Assembly (NCBI GenBank): GCA_002900995.3
Contig: CM035309.1
Coordinates: forward strand, 3,664,389 to 3,728,388
Reading direction: 5' to 3'
Length of the DNA: 64,000 bases
DNA from: Ganoderma boninense
Lineage: Eukaryota > Basidiomycota > Agaricomycetes > Polyporales > Polyporaceae
Shown here: positions 1-11,340 of the stretch, one piece after another
Position numbering within the stretch: the stretch's first letter is position 1
How the letters are laid out: every line of letters starts with the position of its first letter
The notes under the pieces: generated by a model
Databases searched by the model: none
The model's input: only the letters and a program-made list of their open reading frames with translations
Told to the model about the DNA's origin: nothing
Translations under genes and position numbers: made by a program

Positions 1-58
1 CAGTGTACGTCTCCATAGTCAGAGGCAACAAGACAGCAAGTGAGGGGAGAGAGCGCAC

Positions 59-2004
59 CTGGATGGCGAATCCGCCCGCACGATCGCGGCCCTCTCCGTT
101 CTCGACGTACGCGCGGAGGAGCGACTCCTCGTTCTCCGCGAAGTACACGAGCGTGCGCTCTTCTATCGATCTGTACGTGCACCCGTGAGCTTTCCGCGGG
201 CATTCCCTCTGACCATCGTAATCGGGCTCGACTCACTTGATTTTGTATCCAGGTGCTTCAAGCACGGGGAACACTGCGCGCGATCGCCCTCGTCAGCACA
301 GCACACAAACAGCACAGAGAACAGGGCAAGCGTACCGATAGTAACACCGGTGACGACCTCGCATCGGCCGCCGTTGAGGTCGAGGAGCATGCGCATGTTG
401 TCCTCCTTGTTGATCGGCTTCTCGAGGATGTCCTGCGGGTCCGGGCCACCGATCTCTTCCGCGAACTGCGACTGGCTCTCGAGCCCGACCGGGGCGTGTG
501 TCAGGACCACGGTGTCCGCTGTAACACCATAGTTGATACCATAGTTAAAAAGAAAGACAACGAAAGGCAACGAAAGGGGAGACAGACCTGCGATGACGAG
601 ATCGGGCACATCGTCGGGTTGCTCGGTCTGTAGGTTTAGGTTTGGATCAGCCGCTCGGCCGTAGAGGATGCAAGGTGATGAATAGCCATCAAGTATAAAT
701 CCCGAGTCACATGTCAACATCCTCGACGTTGGATGCAAGGCGGAGAAGATGGGCTAGGCACCCCAGCAGATGCCACATTTTCATTAACCCCCCGCAGCCG
801 CAGGAAGTACAGCGGACAATTGACCAGGGAATCGTTACGAGAAGCTCCGGTTGCACCACGAGGCCTCCTCCCCGTCAAATGAGGAGTCGAGTAATTCATG
901 GGATGGAATGCGGCGTAGCCACGACCTCTCTACCACGAGGCCTGATGAGATGGAGATGATGATACCGCATATGATGCTCGCGAACTTGCATCTCTGAGGA
1001 TACCTCAACCAAGACGAGGCACAACGCTCCTTGGGATCAGGGAAAGATCCCAGAGATAGCTGGATCGGGGTGATTCACGGTTGGAGAAAGTGTCTCCCTT
1101 GTGTTGTTACTGAGCTGAGCGTGAAACGACCTGGCACCCAGCTAACAACATACCGAAGTATATGTCGCTCAGAATGGTCTCCTGTCACAAATCATCCATC
1201 TGAATTTTTAGTAAGCGCAGTTATAGATCGGCACAACCACTACTTACTCCGTTCATGGGTCGTCCGTTAACGAACGCCTTATCCGGAGATATGTACGCGA
1301 CAAGAGACCGTGGTCCACTCGTTCTACATTGAGAACGGACCTGTGATGCCTGCGATGAGTTGGTCACGCATGGTACTTGTCGTTCCGTATAAGTACACCT
1401 GTGATGACCTTGAAACATCGCCTTGATCCGTCGTGAAGCCATACACGACGCCAGGATAATGGCTCGCATCAGATGGCATCCAACCGCAATACGGCTATGT
1501 GCGAAGGAAAAACTTCCCAGCCACCTCCGAAACACAGACCCCGGCGCATGCATCATATCTGGTATATCTCGAGCGTCAGGCGAGATGAGGTTGGCTTGAG
1601 ACTTACCACGAGCCGCTCGTAGACCTCGACCGCCTTGTGCGTCGCAGTCGCGACCGGGTACTCATGGATGTCCTGGAAGCTGCCGAACGGGAGGGTCTCC
1701 TCGAACGTCGACGGTACGATCTCGGGTTCCAACCCCTGCAGGCACAAGCACAAGCACAAGCAGAAGCACATGTGCAGCAACGATCGCACGGAAATACGTC
1801 AGCGCCCGAGTCAGGGACTGGCCAAGACGGTAAGACAGGGGACGTACGAACGTGCGGAGGATCTCTTGTCTGCGAGGGCTGTTGGACGCGAGGACGACGC
1901 GCTTGCCGACGAGCTTCTCGAGGGCAGGGATCTTGAGGGCGTGGGGGGAGGACGCAGTTGTGGGCGGGGAGCTCGACCCTCTTCGAGCTGAAGAACGACA
2001 TCAT
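59..2004 (-). pseudogene. Maf-family nucleotide pyrophosphatase, copy A (frameshifted, 3' cut by window)
   Basis: Exons by alignment to copy B: 1848-2004, 1607-1735, 588-627, 336-518, 237-273 and 59-170; the last exon lies beyond the left edge. The Maf signature ASNSPRR in exon 1, the exon-2 EIVPSTFEE and ATHKA motifs, and the ADTVV and EKPINKEDN segments are present. Exon 1 is 157 nt instead of 156 because a G run near 1945 has six G instead of five, which throws the NCVLP segment out of frame before the ASNSPRR motif. The exon 2-exon 3 intron (628-1606) is 979 bp, very long for this kind of genome. Either a real pseudogene or a homopolymer miscall; all other exon lengths match copy B. Confidence 0.8.
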
Positions 2005-3899
2005 CACGGCGGTTACAGCTCCTGTTTCCCGTCTCCGTTCGGGATGATACCGCTGCTATGGCTGTATCGGTTAAGTTCTAGGGGCGGCGAGAAGATCGAT
2101 GGATGAGGTGGTCTGCGTTCTGGCTCGAGTGTCCTGCGTGAGGCTCGAAGCTCGTCACCCAATACGAGTCCGAGAAGGCCAGGCGTCGACGCAACCTACA
2201 ATGGCAAATAACCGCCCGTTCCTGCTCTGCGCACGCCGCCGCACGTACGGCTGGTAGCGGATGAGTAGTGATTATGCGTCCTCCTACAACAGTCAACAGC
2301 TGGGACAAGGAAAGCGATCTGCTTGTACACACACCGCCCGTGCCGGAATAACGTGATCGAGAACAGGAAGATGTTCTTGGAATTCTCTCCTGAACGCGCG
2401 CGGCCAGACACAAATTCGGGGAGGCGGCGCCGACTGTATCACCACGATGGTCCCAACACATCAGGAAGGCCTCACCTTGAGCTGCTTGCTGCCTGGCTCG
2501 CAGTGGTCGGCAAACAAGAGCCTCGAACCGCGTCGTCCAATCGGACGCTGCGAACGCGCCACATCAAGCACGTGTCAGGAGATCCCATTGGCTCCCGTCC
2601 TCTTTTCCATGCCCGCTTCTGGGTGTGCCCCGATCGCGCCCCGCCCGTCTTCGCTGCTTTTCGTCTGCCGTGCACCCGCAAATCCCTCGACGGGCTTGTT
2701 CTCGCCCTCCTGTTGCGACCCGACTCGACGCCGATTCTTCGCTCAACTTCCGCTCCTTCGCCCTCTCAGCTGGCGACGTATGGGCCGACTCCATCTTCGC
2801 GACGCTCCCTCGACGCTCAGAACAGGCTGTATGCGCTGCATGCAGTCGTCCCTTGTGAGCACACACAGGCACCTGCGACACCCGAGGTCGGTCCTGCGTC
2901 GTCGGCTCTCGCACAGCATTCTCCGTAATGTAGATTAAGAGCTGCAGCTACTGTATCGTGTATCCGGATAGTGGGAGCGGGGGGTCCATTTCTGTGAGTG
3001 TCCTCGCATCCCTCCAGCCTATTAAATACTCTTCATTGCCTGCAGATACTTTTCCCGTCTGTCGCGAACGAGTTCTTCGCGTACCTCTCCGCCAACCACT
3101 GTTCGCATCGGCCGAACGGTCTAGTCGTGCCACTGATCCTGCCGAGGCTCGTACGCATCCAGCCTGCTGAGCGTTCGGGTCCTCCTTGTTTTGGAGGACG
3201 CCGACGCTGTGCTCGCTATCATGCTCACCAACGACTTCCTAGGTCGCAACATCCGACGGCTATTCGCCATTTCCTGGCCAAGCATGCTGCGCTCTCGCAC
3301 ATCCGCTGCTTCCAGGCCGACGCCTAAGTCCCCCATTCTGCCGGCTATTCTGTTGGCCAGCACGTGATATTGGCATCCAGATGGATCCTCCGACCCCCCG
3401 ACGAGACTTGGAAGACACTCATGGTCTAATGGCCGTTCCTCGCCGGAGGTGCACGCCTCGTGGTTTCGGGCAGTCCTCAGGCTCACACGCCAGTTCTCCT
3501 TCCCTTCTGGAAGGAGAGCAGCTTCGAGCGACCTGCAGCTGTCAGCACATCGGACCCAGACCAACCCGTCCCCGAATTTGACAGCGCTGCCAATTTCCGT
3601 CTTGGACCAGGTTGGTCCGCCGTCGCTCCCGTGTAGCAACCGGACGAACATATCCTCAGGCCCTGGTTCTAGAATACTAACCGCTCGCCTCACGGAGACT
3701 TCAATCTACCGCATCTGCGTCATGTATGTATTTCCGCCCGCATATCCAGTGCAGCTAATACACACTGATCCGACTGTTCCGACAGTTGCTCACGCGCCAC
3801 TTCTCCTTCCCTCAGCGAAGGGGGCCCGGTACGTTCGCTGCTGGATATGCAGGCAGGTCAGTACTCCTGTCCGCTCTGGAGATTTCGGCGAGAGCCTGC

Positions 3900-5620
3900 A
3901 CCTCGCGTTGTGAAGCGGTACATGCCCTGCAACAGGAGTATTACGCTGCAGGGCGACAGCACGGAAACTCGCATCACGACTAGAAGTTAGAATGTTGACA
4001 CGCTCAGCCTCCAACTTCACGCCTTCGCCTATTCGTCAGAGCTCCAGCCGCGTCCCAGTCAAACCTCACGCGCCAGTTCTTCCAGCAGAGAGATGTGCGC
4101 AGACTCTTCGGAGCCTTGCAGAGTCAGTGCCACAGACAGATGACCGCCTATTTGTCGTGGAGAAGTCATCGCCGGCGTCGTTCCGCGGGTATGTAGGATC
4201 GTACGAGCAGGTCGGATGCGACGCCCGGAGCGACAGTGCCATCGATCGACACGGGCTACGGTGGCAACGGCCACTTCCGACGCGGCACCCTGCCTACACG
4301 TAGGCAACAACGACACGCCGCCTAGTATCTGACTGCGGACGCGTCGTTCTGCTCTCGCCCGTCGCAACTCGCAGCTGCCGCCCGGACGCAGGCAGTCAGG
4401 ACCAGCGGTCAGTTGCCCCGGTGACTCGCCTCACCCAGGCGGTACTGACGCTGATGCACACTCGTTTCAGGATATCTTACGTGCCTGCCGTCAAAGGTGG
4501 CATCCTCGTACTCGCTGGCCAACAGACTCTCGGATCAGACGACCGACATTAGTCTCTGGCGACGGCTTCATGTCCGAAAGCATGCAAACTCGCTGCCGGA
4601 CAGACTCAAGCACGCGTGCGCGTCGTGATCTGTGTCAATCTCCGCACCTGTCTACTGCAAGTCGGGGACTGTCTTCGCTCATGGAATGCTCGTCTGCAAA
4701 CCTCAAGATGTGCAGCAGATGCATGGCACGTTTTCATGGAGCAGACCCTGGAGACCGTCTCGACTCTTGCAAAAGCACACCCTCTGCAACAGGTAGTAAG
4801 ACATTACGCCGGACAGCAACGCCACGCGAAATTCGCATCACGGAATTTTGACCGCGGTACGCCGGTCAGCTTTTGCCTTCACGCCTTCACTCATTTGTCG
4901 GAGCTCCAGCCGTGTCCCAGTCAAACCTCACGCGCCAGTTCTCTTAGCCAGGGGATATGCGCATGTCGAGTGCATGGCCGTGTCTCTCAGCGTCCGGTAT
5001 GACAGACCGACGACGGCTTGTCCGTCTCTCCCATTCTCACGAAGAAATCGTTTCAGGCGTTGTCTCGCAGATATGCAGTCCGGCACAAGCAGGTCGGACG
5101 CGACCCCCGAGCGGCAGCCGCGTGAATGGGCACAGCAGAGACGGCCCCCCTTCCGATGCCCCGCCTCCGAACAGAAAACAGCGACACGCCGCCTATGTAG
5201 CGGCAGCCGCATCGTTCTGCTCTGGCCCGTCGCAACTCGCAGCCGCCGCCCGGACGCAGGCAGTCAGGGCCAGTCCTGGCAATTCGCCTGGCCCAGCCGA
5301 CACTGATGCTGATGCATATATTCATATCAGGACATCTCACTTGCACGCCCTGAAATGTGGCATCTGCGCACTCGCTGGCCAACGGATTCCCGGATCAGAC
5401 GATCGACGTCGCTCTCTGGCGACGGGCTCGTGCCGGTGTCGGAAACAGCGGCCGGACGTGTCCGAGCACACGCGCCCGCCGTAGCCAGTGTCAATCCCCG
5501 CACCTGTCTACTGTAAGTCAGGTATGGTCTTCGCTCATGGAATACTCGTCTGCAACTCTCAAGGCGTGCAGCAGACACATGGCACCTTTTGGGCACATCG
5601 CCCTCGTCCTGGGCTGGTGT
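3900..5620. repeat. Two diverged tandem repeats of about 860 bp
   Basis: Anchors recur with an offset of about 860: a segment beginning gtcccagtcaaacctcacgc starts at 4052 and again at 4914; caatc(t/c)ccgcacctgtc starts at 4636 and again at 5492; a tcgcaactcgcag segment recurs near 4360 and 5228. The two copies differ by many substitutions and small indels, so the duplication is old. In copy B this interval is replaced by the 100-N gap, as expected if the tandem repeat collapsed in assembly. No coding function recognised. Confidence 0.8.
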
Positions 5621-6814
5621 GCACATAGCTGGGATGTCCCGCATTCCTCCACGGCTCAAAGTCGAACGTCGAGCGGGGGCCGGAGTACGAATAGACTGGA
5701 AGCCGCGGCGCGTCCGACGTCGCATCCCCACTGCCTACCGCAACCTTGTCTCCCAACAGTACGTCGTGACCTCTGCATCTTTGCGATGCATTGCTGACAT
5801 CGGCCGAATGATTTCATAGGCCATTTCACAGCACGACCGTCATTTCCGTGGGTCTGCGCTATCGAGGCGAGGGCCATGTTGGGCAGCAGGACGGTTTCGT
5901 CGTATGTACAGGTAACTGCGGGTGCGGCATGAAAAATATATTTGTTTCACTTTACACTGTGGCCGGCGCCTTGTGCGAGGTGCAGCAGCCGTCTTTGCGT
6001 CGATTGGGACCTAGCTGCGTGAAGCGGGTGAAGTCGGCCTCCGTCGGACGCTGTAATCACCCACGTCGTCCTGATTCGCGCATTCTTCCCCCGCGCCGTG
6101 CAGCGATTGCACATGTCCGGAGGGAGGGAGGATCCTCGGACCAAAACAACGAACCAGGAGAACGGACGTTCGAATCGATTCAAATATTCTACAAATACAA
6201 CAAATATCCGAGGGGAGATTGGGTTTCTAGGAGATAGCCTGAGACGGCAGTCGGAAGCGAATGGGAGGGGAAAGGAGCTCGCCCTGTGCCGGCCCTGCAA
6301 ACGACGGCTAGTATGGACGAGCGTGTTGGGGAAGGGCACACGAGTGTTCTGCGGCACTGGGGCGAGGCGATGGGATCTGGTCGGGGCCGAGAATTCGGAC
6401 GTGCGGAATCTAGAGGTAGCGGACGTCTGGGGGTTTAGCTTACCCGCCGCTTATGACCATGCGCCGTCCGAGATCGCAGGTGCGTATATCTCGGACGTAC
6501 TACATGCTGGCATCTATGAGCACAGATTGCCGTGGTGAGCCTGCATAATACAGGACGGTACACGTACATATGTATGGCACAATGGCTTTCGAGGCCGCCA
6601 TGATGCCGGTGGAGTATTGACGGGGGATAGTCACTCTACGGCGACGGCGCACTCGGGCTGGGAGCACAGTACGCAGGAATAAATGGATGAGCGGAGAGAA
6701 ATGAAGCGACGCACTGCGCAAGGACTCACCTGGACCTTGACATGCCAGTCGCCTGAGGCGCACGACGCTAAGCAGTGCAATTAGTTGGACTCGCACTTCG
6801 CGTCTCACAGCTTA

Positions 6815-6840
6815 ATGCTCGCGGATGCAAGCGCGAGCAT
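6815..6840. repeat. Perfect 9-bp inverted repeat (hairpin)
   Basis: The stem atgctcgcg at 6815-6823 pairs with cgcgagcat at 6832-6840 across an 8-nt loop. A competing stem, ggatgc with gcatcc, overlaps it. It is preserved in copy B near 16563-16590 although that region is indel-rich. Function unknown. Confidence 0.7.
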
Positions 6841-7156
6841 CCTAAGCGCGAAACATCCGCCTAGGTGACTTGGCAGTCAACTCGCAGTGCTGCGGCTGCA
6901 TCGCACATGGAGACTCATCCGGAAGGATCGCACAAACGTCGCGTACTTCAAGTTCCTCGCAAACAGGGAAATCGTCTTATGCGTCTGGCAACGAGTAGCG
7001 CTCCCTGGAAGTTCCGCCCATCAAGTATAGTGACCCGGTAGCCGAGAGGGACACAGAGCATTCGACGCTTGCACATTCGTGCTATATACATAACCACGTC
7101 CGTAACGAGTCTTTTTGAAATTAACCTCACCCATGTCGCACCCCGTGTCTGTCACC

Positions 7157-8174
7157 ATGCGTCCGAAGCCCTTCTTCGTCTTTGAATTTCAAAACCCCGA
7201 CCCTCCGAAGCCCGATCGCAAGGACGGACGGAACGACGCCAGGACCGAGCTCCGCGACTCGTTTAACGGCGGACTTGGTAAGTGCGGTCTGTCCTGCGAC
7301 GGGCCGCCGCGTTTCTCACAAAGAACTAGTGCGGGCGACCGGCAAGGACGAGGCGCGGATATGGTATGCGATATGGCGGTATGCGCTCTGGGTCGTCGAC
7401 CGCTACGGCTTCAAGTTCAACGACGGCGGCTGGCCGTCCGACATCCCCTTCAGGGACCTCAATCGGATCCCGGGCGGCACACACGTCTTCAAGCGGCTGC
7501 AGTCCCGCTGGGACAGCGGCCTTCTCCGACTGGTCAGGGCGACCGATGACGACAGGCGCAACGCCCGCCGTGACCCTCGGTTGCTCATCCCGAATGCATC
7601 GCAGCGTGCTGCCGCACTCGGTACATCTATCCCCCGCGCGCCGTCCACCCGGAAGCTCGTCCACCGCATCACAGACCTGGCCTCACGCTTCCAGCTCGCG
7701 TCCCCAGAAATCTCAGCAGCCACGGGCGTTGTGCTCCACCCGGCGACGATGCGCCCCCACTTCACTTTCTCAGTCCTTCCGGCAGGCTCGCCCGACACAT
7801 GTGGAGGTCAACCACCGACACGAGCTCAGCGGAGTGACATCAACAAGAGCCGGAAACGGCCCATCACCAACCCTGAGGGCCGCGAGCTCCGTCATCCGAA
7901 GCGTGGCCCCATGACGACGAAGTTCGTGGTCGAGGCGGAGGGGATCGCAGCGGACGAGGCTGAGGAGGCGATGGGGAGCGGGAGGATCGTGCTGACCGAT
8001 GAGCTACTGATGGACTGTTTTGAGATTCCGAGGGTGGCTGGCGGATCGCGCAGCAGGCGACAGGGCGTGGAGGAGTGGTTTTCCAGCTCGATGTGCGAGC
8101 CTGGACTTGAAGACAATATCGAGTCCACGGACGAGTGGGATGCAGAGCTGAGGGCCGAGAAATTGAGCCGTTAG
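7157..8174 (+). CDS. Hypothetical protein, GWP-x-DIPF basidiomycete family
   Basis: Model join(7157..7277, 7330..8174), 321 aa. Exon 1 starts MRPKPFFVFEF and ends in a GTAAGT donor; a 52-bp intron ends in CTAG; exon 2 is open for 281 codons to TAG. After the splice the protein reads WYAIWRYALWVVDRYG, then GGWPSDIPFRDLNRI, then FKRLQSRWDSGLLRLVR. I recall this W-x-I-W ... GWPxDIPF ... W-x-S-G layout as a repetitive agaricomycete family of unknown function, from memory and not a search. The C-terminal half is basic, then acidic (AADEAEEAM) and probably disordered. The homolog at 16891 is frameshifted. The long open frame, consistent splice sites and partial conservation support a gene; an annotated function would be unsupported. 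Confidence 0.6.
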
Positions 8175-10260
8175 AGTATTTTGCAACTCCTATATATTGT
8201 GAACGTTACCATAGAAATGCAATAATTGAAGGCCGGCGCATCGGGCGACATGGTGGTTCAAGTCCAAGGAGCCGGTGGCTGTCCGCTCTGTTGTGCCGCG
8301 CGCTCAAGCTGCCATTTCGGGAGACAGGTTCCTGCGCACCTGCCCAGGCTCGTTCTTGGTCCCGCCCTCCCACCATCCTCGCTCACGACATGCGTCAACG
8401 GCCCTGTTTGCGGCGGCAACCAAGCCAGACAGTGTTGGCGGCCGTCTGGTTTGACATTCCGGTGAGCCTCTCCACTTATCTCCCATTTTATTGACAGCTC
8501 CAAGTTGGAGCCCGGGAGGCGGGAGCGCAAGTTTGGAGCCGCAGGACCTGCTGACCATTGAACAGCTGGTCTGATCATCTTGAAGATGGCAATACATGCA
8601 AGCCCGTTGTGCGAGACCACGGACACCACGTTTCTAGCGCTTTGACACGGCTCTCGCCTAGCGGCAAAACAGGTGCGTGGTACACCGTACCTCAGCTGCG
8701 GGCGCCGGAGGTTAACGTTTAACGATTAAGCGTGGTTCGGAGTCGCTTTAAGGCAATATCCGGCGAGCGATGGTGCTTGGCCACCACCGATGCGGTCGTA
8801 AGCTGTGGCCGAGCGGTGGACCGACCCTCTTCCTCCCCTCCTGTGCCCTTCATGACCGTCTGCCTCCCTCGCCTGCCCCACTCAACTCACCGACATTTCC
8901 TCTCGACGCTATTGCGCGCGCTCTACTCTCCACTCTCCTGCTCCATCAAAGGCTAGCACACGGTTCACCAATGTCCCATGGTTGCGGGCCAGGAGGACGC
9001 TTGGGCGCATGCTGATGTATGCCTGGTCTTCGGTACGCATATCCTTTCCCCCCATCTTCACTATCCTTTCTGCACCGCTCCCATACGGGATATGTAGCCA
9101 CGCCGCATGAGTGCTGGTCGATGCTGGCCTGCGTCTTCCTCTGAGTGACCCACTGTGCCGTTGCTGGCCCGTCTGCTCTCCGGGGGCCCAGTATCGACAT
9201 CCTGCCGCGTGTCTCGGCAGCGTCTCTTGGCTCGAGTGGTGTCTATGCCTGTGCGCGCTCGGTCCGCGTGCCCAACTGCAATGCGAGTCGAGTTGCTTGA
9301 TAGCAGGTCCACGGCAGAGACGAGACGGGGTGGGTGCTGGGCCGGCCTTAGGTTATCTCCGAGCACGTTCTACTTGTGCAGTGGAATATAACGGTCCTCG
9401 GGGCGCGCACTGATTCTTGGTCTTGCCCAGTCTTCGGTACACCCATCCTTTCTTACCTTTTCTCTGCCTTCCCTCTGTCTCTCCCGTACGGGCTGTGTAG
9501 CACAGGTGACTGCCGTGACAGCACGGTGGCGGCGCTGTTAATGCAGCTGGCTGGCCCCAACCTGGAGCTCTGGGCGACCACTGTGCCTTCGCTTGGCCGT
9601 CTGCTCTCCAGGGTGCAGTGTCGACATCGTGCTGCGTGCCCCAGCAGCGTCGCTCGGCTCGAGTTGTTTCTGCGCCTGTGGGCACAAGGTCCGCCTACAC
9701 GACTCAAATGCAACACGAGTTTCCTGACGGTGAGCCCACAGCGGAGGCAGGCGAATGCTGAGATACCGGAGACATCCCCGGGTGGGACGATCGCCGTCCC
9801 GCCATTGTGGACGCATTTTGCTCGCGGAGAGATGTAGAATGGTCCTGTTGAGATGTACCACGTTGTGTAGGCGATATAGGAGAGTTGCTACGACGAGTGA
9901 TTTAATTTACTGTATGATTCCAAGTTGACACGTTGAATACAAAGTGTTTTTTTTGCGCCTGCCCTCCCACCCCATTCACTTGTGGAAACATATTTCGTAC
10001 TAGACACGGTGCCTCTCCAACAACAACGCCTTGAGGGCCCCTTCACTGACCGTACGACGCCCCTGAAATTGCGGTCACGACTCACTAGCACTGTCTTGCA
10101 CCCCTGCCTGAGTCCACGCGCCTGCGCTGCCTTCCCCCGACCCTCTTCCGCCCGCAGTACTCCCCCAGAGTGCACCCATAGCACAGACCCATTCGTAAGA
10201 CTCGTAAGACTAACTAACCCATGCCACGACCCCTAGAGACTGACTACTAGCACTCTTAGC
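8175..10260. other. Gene-poor spacer with a diverged tandem repeat of about 400 bp
   Basis: No gene model holds. Two diverged copies of an about 400-430 bp segment lie at about 9018-9400 and 9415-9760: tcttcggtac occurs at 9027 and 9431, and gtctgctctcc at 9171 and about 9599. Pyrimidine-rich tracts occur around 8830-8950. The interval has an indel-rich counterpart in copy B at about 17900-19980. Confidence 0.55.
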
Positions 10261-10360
10261 CCTCCATAGCCCTCCATAGTCCTCCATAGCCCTCCATAGC
10301 CCTCCATAGCCCTCCATAGTCCTCCATAGCCCTCCATAGCCCTCCATAGTCCTCCATGAG
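10261..10360. repeat. Minisatellite, 10-bp unit (cctccatag c/t)
   Basis: Ten head-to-tail 10-bp units exactly fill 10261-10360: nine cctccatagc or cctccatagt units and a terminal cctccatgag. The counterpart in copy B (about 19986-20028) retains only about four degenerate units. A minus-strand open frame rich in GGLWRTMEGY-like repeats is a by-product of this array, not a gene. Confidence 0.95.
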
Positions 10361-10494
10361 ACTGTGATTCTTCTGCGGGCGAGCTCAGCGGGGGCCATCC
10401 ATCCGCCGCTGATCGGCCTGCGTCCATCAACGCCCGGCTGCTCCCCCGCGGCGACCACGACGCTCTTCCCCTCGTGTCGACCTTCTCGGGCCTC

Positions 10495-11013
10495 ATGGAC
10501 CGCATGTTCCTCCCGGACGGCATCTCCATGTACGAGCTCGACCAGCGGCTCGAGAAGTGGGTCCGCTTCCACAACTCGACCCTCATGGCCGCGACGATCC
10601 AGGCGCTCCGCCTCCCCGCGGACCTCGCGCGCGCCCGCACGCACCTCCTCTACGTCGAGCTTGAGGCGCGCGGCGAAGACGAGCACGCGGGGCAGGCAGG
10701 CAAGTTCTTCCGCGTGCGCGACGCGTGCGTCGTGCCCGTCGCCGAGGCGCTGCGCAAGCCCGCGCCGTGGCCGGAGAGCATCGCGCAGCTGCGTGGCATG
10801 GCGGATGACATGGAGAAGGGGGGCCACGGGACCGTCGCCGCGGCGATGATCGAGTGCCCGCCGCTCGCGGTGCAGACGGTGCCGTTCGGGTCGCTGACGG
10901 CGCACGCGCTGAGGAGCGAGATGCTGCGCGATGACTGGAAGAGCTTCTTCGTAGACCATGTCGAGCAGGGCGTGCGCCCGAAGATGGTTCGGTCTCGTCC
11001 GGGAGGTCGGTGA
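10495..11013 (+). pseudogene. MYND-protein 3' exon lacking the zinc finger, copy A
   Basis: From 10476 onward the sequence matches the last exon of the intact MYND gene at 62601-63529 almost perfectly (MYELDQRLEKWVRFHN, PPLAVQTVPFGSL, SFFVDHVEQGVRPK). The three upstream exons that encode the finger are absent. Instead the frame is open back to about 10360 through unrelated sequence (ADRPASINARLLPRGDHDA), with no ATG before 10495. The result could still make a 172-aa finger-less protein, but a 5'-truncated duplicate is the simpler reading. It converges on Maf copy B, with 327 bp between the two stop codons. Confidence 0.8.
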
Positions 11014-11340
11014 GAGGGCCGGGACAGGGACAGGTCCGTGGATGGGGGATAAGGCCGTCTCAGATTTCTGGAGCCGAGTTTATGCCATACTTCATATGCC
11101 TGTATTATTCCATCTGCGGCGCAGACGTACGTACTATTTTACAGCTCTTACTGTGTACTCTGCCTCCGCAGGCTGTCGTTTTATGCTGCTTTGTACTTGT
11201 GGCCTCAGAGCTGCAACTGTCGATGGAGTGTGCCTCCGAAAAAAACTGCGCTGAAGAAAAGTCCATGACGATCCGAAACACGATTACTCGTACATGCCGC
11301 CGTCCCAGTCCTGCGACAGACCGTCCGCTGTGTACTATAG

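Larger units (their letters stand above)
2010..7156. other. Spacer of copy A with no clear gene
   Basis: About 5 kb without a convincing gene. CCAAT boxes occur in both orientations near 2535-2590. An open stretch around 2740-2860 ends in a CxxC pair (VCAACSRPL), and a short phrase around 3260-3300 (HFLAKHAALSHIR) looks protein-like, but neither joins into a model. An open frame without a start runs about 3433-3640. Nearly all of 2440-3970 is repeated unchanged in copy B. The internal tandem repeat at 3900-5620 is listed separately. Many overlapping open frames on both strands are expected from the GC content. Confidence 0.5.
1..11340. repeat. Tandem segmental duplication, copy A (about 11.5-kb unit)
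   Basis: This block recurs from 11341 onward in the same order and orientation: Maf gene (-), spacer, GWP-x-DIPF gene (+), MYND 3' exon (+). Positions about 2440-3970 are essentially identical to 13995-15523, with a constant offset of 11554 and one indel noticed near 3820. The first 2.4 kb (the Maf gene) is more diverged, with segments resembling copy C (about 540-780) and others resembling copy B (about 1140-2100), so copy A looks mosaic. The unit is cut at the left edge of the window, inside the last intron of its Maf gene. Confidence 0.9.

Noticed and set aside
1740..1775. Microsatellite-like cacaag/aagcac repeat as a CRISPR or regulatory array
   Set aside because: A short hexamer run inside Maf intron 1, with different copy numbers in A, B and C; ordinary replication slippage explains it.
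3121..3693. 190-codon minus-strand open frame, identical in copies A and B
   Set aside because: Identity only reflects the recent duplication. The opposite strand is equally open, composition is unremarkable, and there is no splice or domain support.
8250..8290. tRNA-like T-loop phrase ggttcaagtcc (and ttcgaatcc near 43542)
   Set aside because: The flanking bases do not form a T-arm stem, and no acceptor, D or anticodon arm can be drawn at the required spacing.
10210..10959. Long minus-strand open frame (249 codons) opposite the MYND exon with a GGLWRTMEGY repeat
   Set aside because: It is the reverse of a conserved MYND exon plus the 10-bp minisatellite. GC-rich coding DNA commonly leaves the antisense frame open.
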